The notes beneath the pieces were generated by a model. It did no database searches, was not told where the DNA came from, and saw only the letters and a list, made by a program, of their open reading frames with translations. This document shows, one piece after another, positions 8,460 to 16,251 of a DNA stretch of 63,278 bases (position 1 is the stretch's first letter; each line of letters begins with the position of its first letter). A program made the position numbers and the translations under genes. This stretch comes from Hoskinsella mucinilytica (GTDB lineage: Bacteria; Bacillota_I; Bacilli_A; Erysipelotrichales; Erysipelotrichaceae). The stretch spans positions 1 to 63,278 of the forward strand of contig NZ_JBEQZJ010000026.1 in assembly GCF_045223415.1 (NCBI RefSeq), in the 5' to 3' direction.

Positions 8460-9749
8460 ATGATCAAAAAACATATGGATAAAGTCACCTATACCTTCAC
8501 AGGTAGTATGTTGTTGATTTTTGGTATCCTATTGATATGGAAAAAAGCAACAATCTTAGCCTTTTTCTTATGGATGATAGGTGTCATCGCTTTATTACAA
8601 GGGCTTTCCTTGTTCATAAAAAAATGGTTACAGCATAACTTTCATAATGCGGATACCCTCCGTATCTTATGTGATGGGATCCTTGCATTTTTATGCATCT
8701 TAACACCAAAACTTCCTATGAGCATCTTTACCCTGTTATTTGCCGGTTATTTGGCTATCAATGGCATGGCCAAAGGAATCAATGCCTATCTCTCTTGGAA
8801 AAACCATGCAAACGGTGTTTTCATAGACAGCGTTGCCTCAATTTTTTATCTAATATTCGCAATCGTATTATCACTATCTCCTTATATGAAGGTAGAGGAT
8901 GTGTTAATATGGATAGGAATTTATTGTATTGCACTTGGCCTTACCTATATACGTGATATCCTTTCGATTGATCATAAATATGCATTAAAACGAAAGATTC
9001 GTATCACGCTTCCTATTTGGATGTGTGCATTGATACCTAAAAGAATGATCAATCAATTGAATCATTATCTTCAAGATAATGGAGAAAAAGCATCTCTTTA
9101 TGATCAAAAAGAAGAAGGAAATTGTGATATGATGATTTACATTCATGCCACAGAAAAAGGATTTGGTATGATCGGACATATTGATTTCAGTATGGATCAT
9201 AAGGTATACTCATATGGGAACTATGACCATGAAAGTGTATTTATGATGGAAGCTTTAGGTGATGGTGTACTGTTTATCGCCGATGAAGATCCTTACTTAC
9301 CATTTTGTATCCAACATGAAGAAAATACCATTTTTGCATTCGGATTACGTTTGAATGAGGAACAAAAACAAAAGGTCCACGAAGAGCTTGCGACATTATT
9401 TACCAATACCATTCCTTGGAAACCAAATATTGTAAAAGATCCATCCAAAGAGTATCCACAGTTCTCTAATCAACTTTATTTGGCAACTCATGCCGAATTT
9501 TATAAATTTCAACAGGGATGTTTTAAAACCTATTTTGTATTAGGAAATAACTGTGTACGCTTCGTTGATCGAATCTTAGGAAGTCTTGGAAGTGATATCT
9601 TGAATATGAGAGGATTCGTTACTCCAGGCACTTATCTTGATTATTTACAACGAGTTTATACAAAGCCACATAGTTTTGTCATATCACAGGCGATTTATCC
9701 CTGCGTAAAGAAAAAGAAGAAAGGATACAAACGACATGTTACTACTTAG
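8460..9749 (+). CDS. DUF308/HdeD-like membrane domain fused to a papain-like (permuted NlpC/P60-type) domain
   Basis: 429 residues. The first 170 residues hold five or six hydrophobic helices in the repeated pattern of DUF308/HdeD proteins. The soluble C-terminal part has GMIGHIDFSMDHKVYSYGNYD (H240) and later VLGNNCVRFVDRILG (C365). A His before a Cys in an N-N-C context is the order of circularly permuted papain-fold proteins (YiiX/DUF4105/LRAT-like), so a cysteine hydrolase or acyltransferase domain is inferred. It overlaps the next gene, an alpha/beta hydrolase, by 14 nt and probably shares its pathway. Known: HdeD-like proteins are membrane stress proteins. Not known: the substrate. The domain call rests on motif order only. 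Confidence 0.6.
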   Translation: MIKKHMDKVTYTFTGSMLLIFGILLIWKKATILAFFLWMIGVIALLQGLSLFIKKWLQHNFHNADTLRILCDGILAFLCILTPKLPMSIFTLLFAGYLAINGMAKGINAYLSWKNHANGVFIDSVASIFYLIFAIVLSLSPYMKVEDVLIWIGIYCIALGLTYIRDILSIDHKYALKRKIRITLPIWMCALIPKRMINQLNHYLQDNGEKASLYDQKEEGNCDMMIYIHATEKGFGMIGHIDFSMDHKVYSYGNYDHESVFMMEALGDGVLFIADEDPYLPFCIQHEENTIFAFGLRLNEEQKQKVHEELATLFTNTIPWKPNIVKDPSKEYPQFSNQLYLATHAEFYKFQQGCFKTYFVLGNNCVRFVDRILGSLGSDILNMRGFVTPGTYLDYLQRVYTKPHSFVISQAIYPCVKKKKKGYKRHVTT

Positions 9750-10650
9750 TATTCTATTGATCATTGTTGTGATCATCTTATGCATCTGTATAGGAATCGG
9801 TTTATATTTTTATCATCGAGCCATTGATGCCAAGACAGAAAAGCCCTTTATATCTATCAATCCTCATAAGACATTGACGGAAGACGATCAATGGTATTTA
9901 CAAAATAAAAATGTGAAACACTTGGAAATGAATACCGAGGATCATATCAAACTACATGCGAGCGAAATACGTAACAAAGGTAATCGCTGGGTCATTATCG
10001 TACATGGTTATATGGGTAGACTGGAAGATATGATACCTCAGGCACATCAATTTTATGATCGAGGCTATCAGGTGTTATTACCTGACCTAAGGGGACATGG
10101 AAGAAGTGAAGGTTCTGTCATAGGCTTTGGTTATCTGGATCATTTAGATATTTTGGCTTGGTGTGACAAATTAAAACAAGAGGGCGCAGAACAAATTCTT
10201 CTTTATGGAGTCAGTATGGGCGCAAGTACCGTCATGATGTGTGCTGATGCCGTTTCTTATCCAATAGAAGCCATCATTGAAGATTGTGGGTTCTCTAATT
10301 TAAAAGATCAGCTTACGCATATCGTAAAACAAATGGTTCCCAAAGTACCAAGTAGCTTTTTGATTGGTTGCTTATCACTCGTAATGAAATGGAAAAGCGG
10401 ATATCGGATCAAAGATGCAAACCCTAGCATTCACGTTCAACATAGTAAGGTTCCCATCTTATTTCTACATGGTGATAGAGACACCTTTATTTCCATTGAT
10501 ATGATGGAAGAACTTTACACATTATGCAACAACAAGAAGAGAAAAGTTATGATTCCCGGAGGAAGACATGCCAACAGTTGTAAGATCCGTCCTCAATTAT
10601 ATTGGGAGAGCATTGACTCATTTTTAGTTGACATCCGTCAAAATTTATAA
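9736..10650 (+). CDS. Membrane-anchored alpha/beta hydrolase
   Basis: 304 residues. One N-terminal membrane helix (about 1-24) is followed by an alpha/beta hydrolase fold: VIIVHGYMGRLEDM (oxyanion region), LLPDLRGHGRSEG, YGVSMGASTVMM (nucleophile Ser in G-x-S-x-G), FLHGDRDTFI (acid Asp) and GGRHANS (catalytic His). This resembles YqkD/FrsA-type serine hydrolases of Firmicutes. The start overlaps the previous gene by 14 nt in another frame, with AAGGA upstream, so co-translation is likely. The pair of hydrolytic domains (Cys type and Ser type), both tied to the membrane, suggests work on lipid or cell-envelope material (inference). Confidence 0.87.
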   Translation: MLLLSILLIIVVIILCICIGIGLYFYHRAIDAKTEKPFISINPHKTLTEDDQWYLQNKNVKHLEMNTEDHIKLHASEIRNKGNRWVIIVHGYMGRLEDMIPQAHQFYDRGYQVLLPDLRGHGRSEGSVIGFGYLDHLDILAWCDKLKQEGAEQILLYGVSMGASTVMMCADAVSYPIEAIIEDCGFSNLKDQLTHIVKQMVPKVPSSFLIGCLSLVMKWKSGYRIKDANPSIHVQHSKVPILFLHGDRDTFISIDMMEELYTLCNNKKRKVMIPGGRHANSCKIRPQLYWESIDSFLVDIRQNL

Positions 10651-10681
10651 AAAGGTTTGTTTGAAAGACAGACCTTTTTTT
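10651..10681 (+). terminator. Terminator of the DUF308-hydrolase operon
   Basis: Stem AAAGGTTTGT / ACAGACCTTT (one G-U) with a 7-nt loop and a T tract. Confidence 0.8.
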
Positions 10682-10759
10682 CTATCCTGTAGTTAAGAAA
10701 ATGACAATTTATAAAAAATAAAGATAAAATGATCTCGGATACCTACAAAAGGTAAGACT

Positions 10760-10790
10760 TTTACTCACAAAATAAGTATGATATACTTAT
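10760..10790 (+). promoter_or_regulatory. Promoter of the LytTR gene with palindromic operator over the -10
   Basis: TTTACT (10760-10765), 16 bp, TATACT (10782-10787). A perfect 19-bp palindrome, ATAAGTAT-GAT-ATACTTAT (10772-10790), covers the -10 element, which would suit repression or autoregulation. Confidence 0.5.
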
Positions 10791-10795
10791 ATAGC

Positions 10796-10842
10796 ATGAA
10801 ACATATATATTAAAAAAATAAAAATGTTGAATGATGTTTCAT
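10796..10842 (+). repeat. Inverted repeat ATGAAACAT ... ATGTTTCAT in the LytTR leader
   Basis: Perfect 9-bp arms at 10796-10804 and 10834-10842, 29 nt apart, lie between promoter and start codon. The right arm is also half of a tandem ATGTTGAAT-G-ATGTTTCAT (10 bp apart). It may be regulator sites or an RNA hairpin in the leader. Confidence 0.45.
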
Positions 10843-10867
10843 ACTAAGCGGATGAGGTGACCTTTTT

Positions 10868-11587
10868 ATGAAGATTTTGGTATGTAGTAAACAATATTCC
10901 AAAGAACTTGATACTCTTTTTCATAACGTTCCATTACCGGGTCATATTGAAATGAAGCTGGAGCATTGTTTTATGATCAGGAATGAACAAGCTTTCATTG
11001 AACAATGTTATGATATAGATGTTTTGGTAATGGATCTGACCTGTGATGGGGACACATTATTGCATGCGGCGATACAAGTACGACGTAAGAATAAAAAGCT
11101 TCGTATTTTATTGTGTTGTGATTCAGAGCGCTATGTAAAAGAAGGCTATAAAACAGGTGCTAATTTATATTTCACACTTCCAATCACACAGGATGCTTTC
11201 AATCGAGAATTTCATGAAATCATGTTTGATTACCTTGATTTCTGTGCTGGCTTTTTTCTTAGGGATGTTAGTCAGAAAAAGCTTTATTTCAAAGATATAC
11301 TCTACATTGAAGCTGATCGTAAATATACGATTTTGCATTTCAATAACAAGCAAAACTTATGTTGCCATTATACAATGAAACGATGGGGTGAAATATTAAA
11401 TCGATATTTTTTCTGTCAATCTCATCGATCTTATGTTGTTAATCTTCGTTATGTAAAGGACATCGATCCTAAAACGATCGTATTACATGATAACACGTAT
11501 CTTCCATTAACCAATCGTTATAAAGAAATATTTCAAAACGAGTATAATAAATATGCTTTATATACCTTTGAAAAAGATAATTCATAG
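10868..11587 (+). CDS. LytTR-family response regulator with degenerate receiver
   Basis: 239 residues: a receiver-like domain (about 1-120) and a LytTR DNA-binding domain (about 135-235) with CQSHRSYVVNLRYVKDI and LPLTNRYKEIFQNEY. The receiver keeps a central Asp (D56 in LVMDLTCDG). It lacks the acidic pair expected after the first strand (ILVCSKQ), and the conserved Lys before Pro is replaced (YFTLPIT). Canonical phosphorylation is therefore doubtful, and no histidine kinase gene is adjacent. LytTR regulators control bacteriocins, autolysis and competence-like functions. The gene is monocistronic, with a palindrome over its promoter. The start has GAGGT at 9 nt. Confidence 0.87.
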   Translation: MKILVCSKQYSKELDTLFHNVPLPGHIEMKLEHCFMIRNEQAFIEQCYDIDVLVMDLTCDGDTLLHAAIQVRRKNKKLRILLCCDSERYVKEGYKTGANLYFTLPITQDAFNREFHEIMFDYLDFCAGFFLRDVSQKKLYFKDILYIEADRKYTILHFNNKQNLCCHYTMKRWGEILNRYFFCQSHRSYVVNLRYVKDIDPKTIVLHDNTYLPLTNRYKEIFQNEYNKYALYTFEKDNS

Positions 11588-11591
11588 AAAC

Positions 11592-11635
11592 AAAAAAGGA
11601 TGCTGCCTTGTTTATAAAGACAGCATCCTTTGTTT
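11592..11635. terminator. Bidirectional terminator between the LytTR gene and the convergent secreted-protein gene
   Basis: Stem AAAGGATGCTG / CAGCATCCTTT with A and T runs on both sides; the only candidate terminator for the PadR operon as well. Confidence 0.75.
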
Positions 11636-11668
11636 GAGAAGATAGTGAATATTAACATAAACACAGGA

Positions 11669-12136
11669 TTAAGAAAGCGATCCTGTTTTACTACATGTTA
11701 GCTTAACATCATCATTGACCGTTTCTACGGCAATTCCCAAAGCATAACGTTTTGCGACTACCTTACCGATTGCTGAGGCACCGCTTTTAGAAGCCGATTG
11801 GCTTATGATCTTCCAACTTGAGGCCGGACAAGTTGTAGTTACATATGCATTGGTACAAGTGGCACTAGAACCATTATAACTAAAAGTACCATGAATTGTA
11901 ACAGACCAAAGGATCGTTGATCCATTTTTATAATTCACTGTTTTACTACCTGATTTCGTTGAGGTTGCTCTAGTCGCAATTCCCAAATCATTTTCCTCAA
12001 TAATGATTTCTTTTGTAATACCATTTTCCAATTGTATTTCTTCTATTACTCGAGTAGATTCCTCAGCGGCTTTCGCATGAACACCAAAGCCAAACACCAT
12101 CGTAACGACAAAAAAACCAATCATAAGTTTTTTCAT
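11669..12136 (-). CDS. Small secreted protein of unknown function (gut-Firmicutes family)
   Basis: 155 residues. A signal peptide, MKKLMIGFFVVTMVFGFGVHAKAA, is followed by a mature part rich in Ser/Thr/Gly. It contains TKSGSKTVNYKNGS, ILWSVTIHGTFSYNGSSA, two cysteines near TCPASSWK, SKSGASAIGKVVAKRY and a C-terminal KLTCSKTGSLS. I recall this pattern from small exported proteins of gut Firmicutes (DUF6147-like, from memory); no function is established. It ends an operon behind a PadR regulator and a HAAS-like membrane protein, starting 4 nt after the latter. That arrangement suggests PadR-controlled secretion of an envelope or surface factor (inference). Confidence 0.75.
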   Translation of the reverse strand: MKKLMIGFFVVTMVFGFGVHAKAAEESTRVIEEIQLENGITKEIIIEENDLGIATRATSTKSGSKTVNYKNGSTILWSVTIHGTFSYNGSSATCTNAYVTTTCPASSWKIISQSASKSGASAIGKVVAKRYALGIAVETVNDDVKLTCSKTGSLS

Positions 12137-12140
12137 TTTC

Positions 12141-12506
12141 TTATTCCTCCTGTATGGTAACTTCGATTTGATCGATATTTTGATTCAAACCTTTTCTATA
12201 TTCAACATAGATATAAGCTACAGCAAGTAATGCTACTATCATAATGGATACAAACATACCGATGATGAATTTTTTATATGTAAATTTCTTTTTCAAATCA
12301 GTATATTCCATGCTCTCATAAAAAGAAGCTGCGATTTCCTCTGGTCTTCCAAAGTTATCCACATATGCATCATATGATTGTTCCTTACACTCATTCGAAA
12401 ATGATGTCAGTTGTTTTTCCAAATTTTTTAAATACGCTTTTTCTTGTTTTCCTAAATTCTGAAATTCTTTTTTCACATCATTTAAATACTTTTTTTCATC
12501 ATCCAT
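12141..12506 (-). CDS. HAAS-like (DUF6120/DUF1700-type) single-span membrane protein
   Basis: 121 residues. A charged cytoplasmic N-terminal helical domain (about 1-70) has the HAAS-type signature SYDAYVDNFGRPEEIAASFYE, then one membrane helix (FIIGMFVSIMIVALLAVAYIYV, about 80-100) and a short tail. Such proteins are usually encoded directly after PadR regulators and are thought to transmit or tune envelope signals. Here the start overlaps the PadR gene by 8 nt and the gene is followed 4 nt later by the secreted protein. The domain name is from memory of the family; the layout is read directly. Confidence 0.78.
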   Translation of the reverse strand: MDDEKKYLNDVKKEFQNLGKQEKAYLKNLEKQLTSFSNECKEQSYDAYVDNFGRPEEIAASFYESMEYTDLKKKFTYKKFIIGMFVSIMIVALLAVAYIYVEYRKGLNQNIDQIEVTIQEE

Positions 12507-12834
12507 CTACATTTGTCCCTTCCAAAAATTGATTGATCACATGAAATTTTTCAAGATACTCTGCATATAATTCTTTATAATGCTCTCGTCCTTGATCTTC
12601 CAAATGATAATACACTCTTGCTCTACCGTTATATATTTCTTCATAGCTTGATATGTAATGTTGTTCCATTAGTTGATATAAAATGGGATACATTACTCCA
12701 AGTTTGATATCAAAAAGTCCTCCGGTACATTCTTTGATCGTCGTACATATTTCATATCCATAACAATCTTTTCCATAAAGGGCTTTTAACGCAAGCAATT
12801 CAATTTTAAAGATTGAATTTTTTTTTGTCAACAC
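12499..12834 (-). CDS. PadR family transcriptional regulator
   Basis: About 111 residues. The winged-helix PadR domain is recognisable from IELLALKALYGKDCYGYEICTTIKECTGG, FDIKLGVMYPILYQLMEQHYISSY and GRARVYYHLEDQGREHYKELYAEYL. The start region is GTG-GTG-GTG-TTG behind AGGAGG. The first GTG overlaps the Shine-Dalgarno core, the third GTG (12834) is 5 nt away and the TTG (12831) 8 nt away; I chose the third GTG. PadR proteins of this short class repress their own operon until a ligand is bound. A near-perfect promoter lies directly upstream. Confidence 0.88.
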   Translation of the reverse strand: MLTKKNSIFKIELLALKALYGKDCYGYEICTTIKECTGGLFDIKLGVMYPILYQLMEQHYISSYEEIYNGRARVYYHLEDQGREHYKELYAEYLEKFHVINQFLEGTNVDG

Positions 12835-12851
12835 CACCACCTCCTGTATGT

Positions 12852-12880
12852 ATGATATGCATATCCCAATTCCTTGTCAA
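12852..12880 (-). promoter_or_regulatory. Promoter of the PadR operon
   Basis: On the minus strand TTGACA (12875-12880), 17 bp, TATCAT (12852-12857). Imperfect inverted arms GTATG (12846-12850) and CATAT (12860-12864) surround the -10 and could be the PadR operator (weak). Confidence 0.75.
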
Positions 12881-12958
12881 TACTTTGAGTACAAAAACGA
12901 AAAAGAGACCCTGAAACAAACAAATAAAGCGTTACTTTTTCATTTCTTTCAAATATTA

Positions 12959-14068
12959 TCATTCTTCTTTTGGTAAGAATTCTACAAGAATAGAGGTGCC
13001 CTTTGATCGATCTGAATTCAACCATTGCCATGTTTCATGTAATGTTATCGTTCCATTCGGCATTCGCATAGGCTTACTATGACATTCCCCTATCTTTAAT
13101 TCTTTCTTTTGATTGATATGTTGATAGGTAAAATATAATGTATCATCTTCATTTCGATGACCGATCAGATATCCTTTTTTGATCTCTCCACCATAATATT
13201 CAGCCCAAATGATATCATCTTCTTCGTGATAATAAAATCTTGTGGTTGCGTCAACCTCTCCATTACTTGAATTTTCTTTTGCGATAAAGATACGACCATC
13301 CAAACTTCTTCTATCTACTACATCTTTTTGCATCTTTGCATATGTTAAGGTGATATTTGTATGGATGTTTAACGATTCTTCCTCTAGAAACGTATAACCA
13401 AGATCTTTGTATAGATCAACAAAAGAAAGTGGTACGTGCAATGATATCTTCGCATACTTATTCAGATGATCTTCTAATTGTTTGATTGCGTAATTTTCAT
13501 ACCCTTCCTTCTGAAAAAAAGGATGTACAAAGATGTTGGTAATCACATGATCTTTGATACAGGCACTTAATATGAGCTGCCCATGATCATATAAAACATA
13601 TGCTTCTTGAAATGGAAGTGATGATATACCATCCATAATGATCTGTTTATCCACGTTAGGAACCAGTGCTCGTATACATTTTTCCTTCAAAGTTAAGACT
13701 TCTTCCATATCTTTTGGATTTGCTGATCGCCATAACATATGATGCTGTTTATGAATACGATGATGAAAGTATTGTTCCTGAAACAAGAGCAATTCTTCAA
13801 TCTGTTCTACACTTAACTTCATACCTTTTGGCGCAACCACCCATTTACTTTCTATATCAGAAAAACGCTCTATTACTGCGATTACTTCACCGTGAAAGTA
13901 TGTGATTGCCTCAGAAACACCAACTACATAAACATCTTGTTCCTCTTTATCCCCTACGATAAGATTTTCCACATAACCATAGTTTAGTGGATAGATCATA
14001 TCAAATTTCGGATGTTTGCTTCCTAGTGGTCGATCAATGATAACATCGATTTCTTTGCCAATGATCAA
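12959..14068 (-). CDS. Three-domain fusion: pyrophosphatase-like, GNAT, and small beta-barrel domain
   Basis: 369 residues. Residues 1-100 resemble a shortened family I inorganic pyrophosphatase (IDRPLGSKHP, YPLNYGYVEN). The metal motif DGDPLDV is altered to DKEEQDV, keeping the two outer Asp. Residues about 105-245 form a GNAT-like domain (RSANPKDMEEVLTLKE, VTNIFVHPFFQKEGYENYAIKQL, YKDLGYTFLEEE). Residues about 250-369 match a small barrel often annotated n-acetylglutamate synthase-like (NGEVDATTRFYYHEED, GYLIGHRNEDDTLYFTYQH, HETWQWLNSDRSKGTSIL). The start is TTG with GGAAG at 7 nt. No neighbour shares its strand closely. The function of the fusion is unknown; hydrolysis by the first domain is doubtful given its altered motif. 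Confidence 0.75.
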   Translation of the reverse strand: MIIGKEIDVIIDRPLGSKHPKFDMIYPLNYGYVENLIVGDKEEQDVYVVGVSEAITYFHGEVIAVIERFSDIESKWVVAPKGMKLSVEQIEELLLFQEQYFHHRIHKQHHMLWRSANPKDMEEVLTLKEKCIRALVPNVDKQIIMDGISSLPFQEAYVLYDHGQLILSACIKDHVITNIFVHPFFQKEGYENYAIKQLEDHLNKYAKISLHVPLSFVDLYKDLGYTFLEEESLNIHTNITLTYAKMQKDVVDRRSLDGRIFIAKENSSNGEVDATTRFYYHEEDDIIWAEYYGGEIKKGYLIGHRNEDDTLYFTYQHINQKKELKIGECHSKPMRMPNGTITLHETWQWLNSDRSKGTSILVEFLPKEE

Positions 14069-14142
14069 ATTATCACTTCCTTTGTTTTATTGTACTATAT
14101 TTTTTCTCATCTTGCACTGTATTTATCGATCGTTGCCATAAG

Positions 14143-14198
14143 AAAAAGCTGTTTATGATCACATGCAATCGTAACTGCATATATCATAAAACAGCTTT
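14143..14198 (-). terminator. Terminator of the MerR operon
   Basis: A long imperfect hairpin (AAAGCTGTTTTATGAT against ATCATAAACAGCTTT) is followed on the minus strand by a T tract. It starts within the stop codon of the VOC gene. Confidence 0.8.
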
Positions 14199-14667
14199 AT
14201 TTATGTAATAATCTTAGAACCATCTTTTCAGATAACATTGTTTTCGTTGAGATTTGTTCTATGCTCATACCTGTTGCACTTAGTCTTTTGATCATATCAT
14301 CCATTTTTTCTGCGACTTCAATGATATGTTGATCCGGATCGTAGAAACGAATGACTTTTTGACCCCATTCTTGCTCTTGTAACGGATGAATCAATGTAAT
14401 GGAGTGTTTCATCAATTTTTCTGCAAAGGCATCTATATCATCTGCTTCAAAATAAAGTTCCGCATCATTACTACCATAGGTAATATCCACTTCCTCTTTA
14501 TGGATCATTGTTTTCCAGCTCTTTTTTGTTTGAAAAGAGATGCCTCCTTTTAATGTAAAATTAGCATTGAAATCTTGAATGACACGCAATCCTAATATTT
14601 CTTTATAAAAAGCCTTGGTTCTTTCCGCATCCTCTATCACAAACAAACTTCCACGATATGTGATCAT
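14197..14667 (-). CDS. VOC family (glyoxalase/bleomycin resistance) protein with C-terminal helical tail
   Basis: About 156 residues. A VOC fold covers residues about 1-120: YRGSLFVIEDAERTKAFYKEILGLRV, DAELYFEADDIDAFAEKL, HPLQEQEWGQKVIRFYDPDQHIIEVAE. The tail IKRLSATGMSIEQISTKTMLS looks like a helix-turn-helix-like segment. VOC proteins are metal enzymes or binders of small electrophiles. The ATG at 14667 has AAGGTG at 6 nt; an upstream in-frame GTG overlaps that site. It is the last gene of the operon under the MerR promoter, which suggests response to a reactive metabolite (inference). Confidence 0.88.
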   Translation of the reverse strand: MITYRGSLFVIEDAERTKAFYKEILGLRVIQDFNANFTLKGGISFQTKKSWKTMIHKEEVDITYGSNDAELYFEADDIDAFAEKLMKHSITLIHPLQEQEWGQKVIRFYDPDQHIIEVAEKMDDMIKRLSATGMSIEQISTKTMLSEKMVLRLLHK

Positions 14668-14691
14668 AACATTCACCTTACCCTTCTCTTT

Positions 14692-15048
14692 CTATGATAC
14701 CGTAAGGTGCTCTTTAAAAATTGTATGATTCAGACATTTTTGATCAATAAAGTCTAATTTTTGTTGCAAGGCTGATATTTCATTTTCGATCATTTTCTTT
14801 TGTTTATCAAATAAGGCTTTTTGTTGTTCATCCTCTTCGCTTGTTAAAAAGCTTTTGATATCCTTTAAAGACATTCCTGTTTCTTTCAATAAATCTATGG
14901 CAAGCAACGTTTGTTTATCTTTTTCTGTAAATCTGCGGATTCCTGATTCTCTTTTGATTTGATTCAGCAATCCTTCCTTTTCATAATAACGTATCGCAGA
15001 TGGACTGATGTTCAGCATGCCTGCAATCTCTCCAATTGAGTAAAGCAT
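14692..15048 (-). CDS. MerR family transcriptional regulator
   Basis: About 118 residues. The N-terminal winged helix YSIGEIAGMLNISPSAIRYYEKEGLL is followed by the second helical unit (RRFTEKDKQTLLAIDLLKETGMSLKDIKSFL) and a coiled-coil dimerisation helix (about 75-108). It has no Cys-rich metal-binding C-terminus of the MerR/CueR type; the short effector tail is like AdhR/NmlR-type aldehyde or redox regulators. The ATG at 15048 has GGAGG at 8 nt. It sits third in its operon, whose promoter has the diagnostic MerR architecture. Confidence 0.92.
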   Translation of the reverse strand: MLYSIGEIAGMLNISPSAIRYYEKEGLLNQIKRESGIRRFTEKDKQTLLAIDLLKETGMSLKDIKSFLTSEEDEQQKALFDKQKKMIENEISALQQKLDFIDQKCLNHTIFKEHLTVS

Positions 15049-15075
15049 CAAAAATCCCTCCTTTTGATTTACTTA

Positions 15076-16251
15076 TTATTTTTTTTGCTTTTCTTGATAA
15101 GATAAAACCCCTTGATATAATCGTTCACACCCATCCATCAAGCGTGCTCTAGGACAGGCGAGGTTCATTCGAATGAAGCTTTTAGCATTAGGTCCATATT
15201 CTTCTCCACTTGTGATATATAAACCGGTATCCTTACGTATACTTTCTACTAAATCTTTTGCATGTGGCGTTATTTTCGCACAATCAAGCCACAATAGATA
15301 GGTTGCTTCACTTGATATTACATTTAATTGGGGTAATTTCGTTTTGATAAACATATACACTTGTTCTTTGTTTTCTTGTAAATAACATCGTAATTCATTG
15401 AGCCAAGCTTCCCCTTTCGTAAAAGCGGCAATGGTAGCACATACAGCAAAACTATTTGGCTCCGCAACCTCATCTGTATTGATGCCTCGTAAAACCTTGT
15501 GGCGTAATACATCATTTTCAACAATGATACAAGCAGCCTGCAACCCGGCCAAATTAAACGCTTTAGATGCAGAAACACAAGTAATCGCAATATCCTTACA
15601 TACCATAGAAACATTCGCAAAAGGCACATAGGAATGTTGTGGTTCACATAAATCACAGTGAATTTCATCAGCAATCACGATGACATGATATCTTGCACAA
15701 AGCTCTGCGATCCTTTGTAGGGTTTCTTTGTCCCATCGTTTTCCGATAGGGTTATGTGGATTGCATAGTAGCATCAAGGTTGTTTGTGGATCTGATAGTT
15801 TTTGTTCTAAATCTTGGAAGTCTATTTCATAATGACCTTCCTTGATTACTAGATCATTTGATAGGACATGGCGACCATTGTTTAAAATAGAGTTGTAAAA
15901 GATTTGATATACAGGTGATTGAACTAATACATTTTCACCGACATTGGTAAGACTTCTTATCATAGATGAAATCGCAGGAACCACCCCTGTACAAAACATC
16001 ATCCATTCCTTTTCAAATCTAATCTGATGATGTTTTTGCCACCAATCCTGTATTGCCTCATAAAACTTATCAGGTACGATTTGATAGCCAAATATGCCAT
16101 GATCCACACGATGCTTCAAAGCCTCGATGATTTCCGGAGCTGTTTGAAAATCCATATCCGCTACCCACATCGGTAGTTCGTGTTCTTCTACATCCCATTT
16201 CAAGGAATCTTGGTTTCGACGATCTGTTAAAGTAGAGAAATCATACATCAT
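15076..16251 (-). CDS. MalY/PatB-type PLP-dependent C-S lyase / aminotransferase
   Basis: 391 residues, the usual size for the family. LPMWVADMDFQTAPEIIEAL is the MalY/PatB N-terminal signature. LLCNPHNPIGKRW, VIADEIHCDLC (Asp contacting PLP) and VSASKAFNLAGLQ (PLP-binding Lys) follow, with FIRMNLACPRARL carrying the carboxylate-binding Arg. MalY/PatB enzymes cleave cystathionine and other C-S bonds, releasing thiol, pyruvate and ammonia, in the cytosol. The ATG overlaps the DUF3737 stop codon in ATGA, so translation is coupled. Within a MerR operon the lyase may act on S-conjugates or regulate thiol supply (inference). Confidence 0.9.
   Translation of the reverse strand: MMYDFSTLTDRRNQDSLKWDVEEHELPMWVADMDFQTAPEIIEALKHRVDHGIFGYQIVPDKFYEAIQDWWQKHHQIRFEKEWMMFCTGVVPAISSMIRSLTNVGENVLVQSPVYQIFYNSILNNGRHVLSNDLVIKEGHYEIDFQDLEQKLSDPQTTLMLLCNPHNPIGKRWDKETLQRIAELCARYHVIVIADEIHCDLCEPQHSYVPFANVSMVCKDIAITCVSASKAFNLAGLQAACIIVENDVLRHKVLRGINTDEVAEPNSFAVCATIAAFTKGEAWLNELRCYLQENKEQVYMFIKTKLPQLNVISSEATYLLWLDCAKITPHAKDLVESIRKDTGLYITSGEEYGPNAKSFIRMNLACPRARLMDGCERLYQGVLSYQEKQKK

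Noticed and set aside
15324..15674. 116-codon minus-strand frame inside malY
   Set aside because: A shadow frame of the PLP enzyme; the malY frame has all catalytic motifs uninterrupted.
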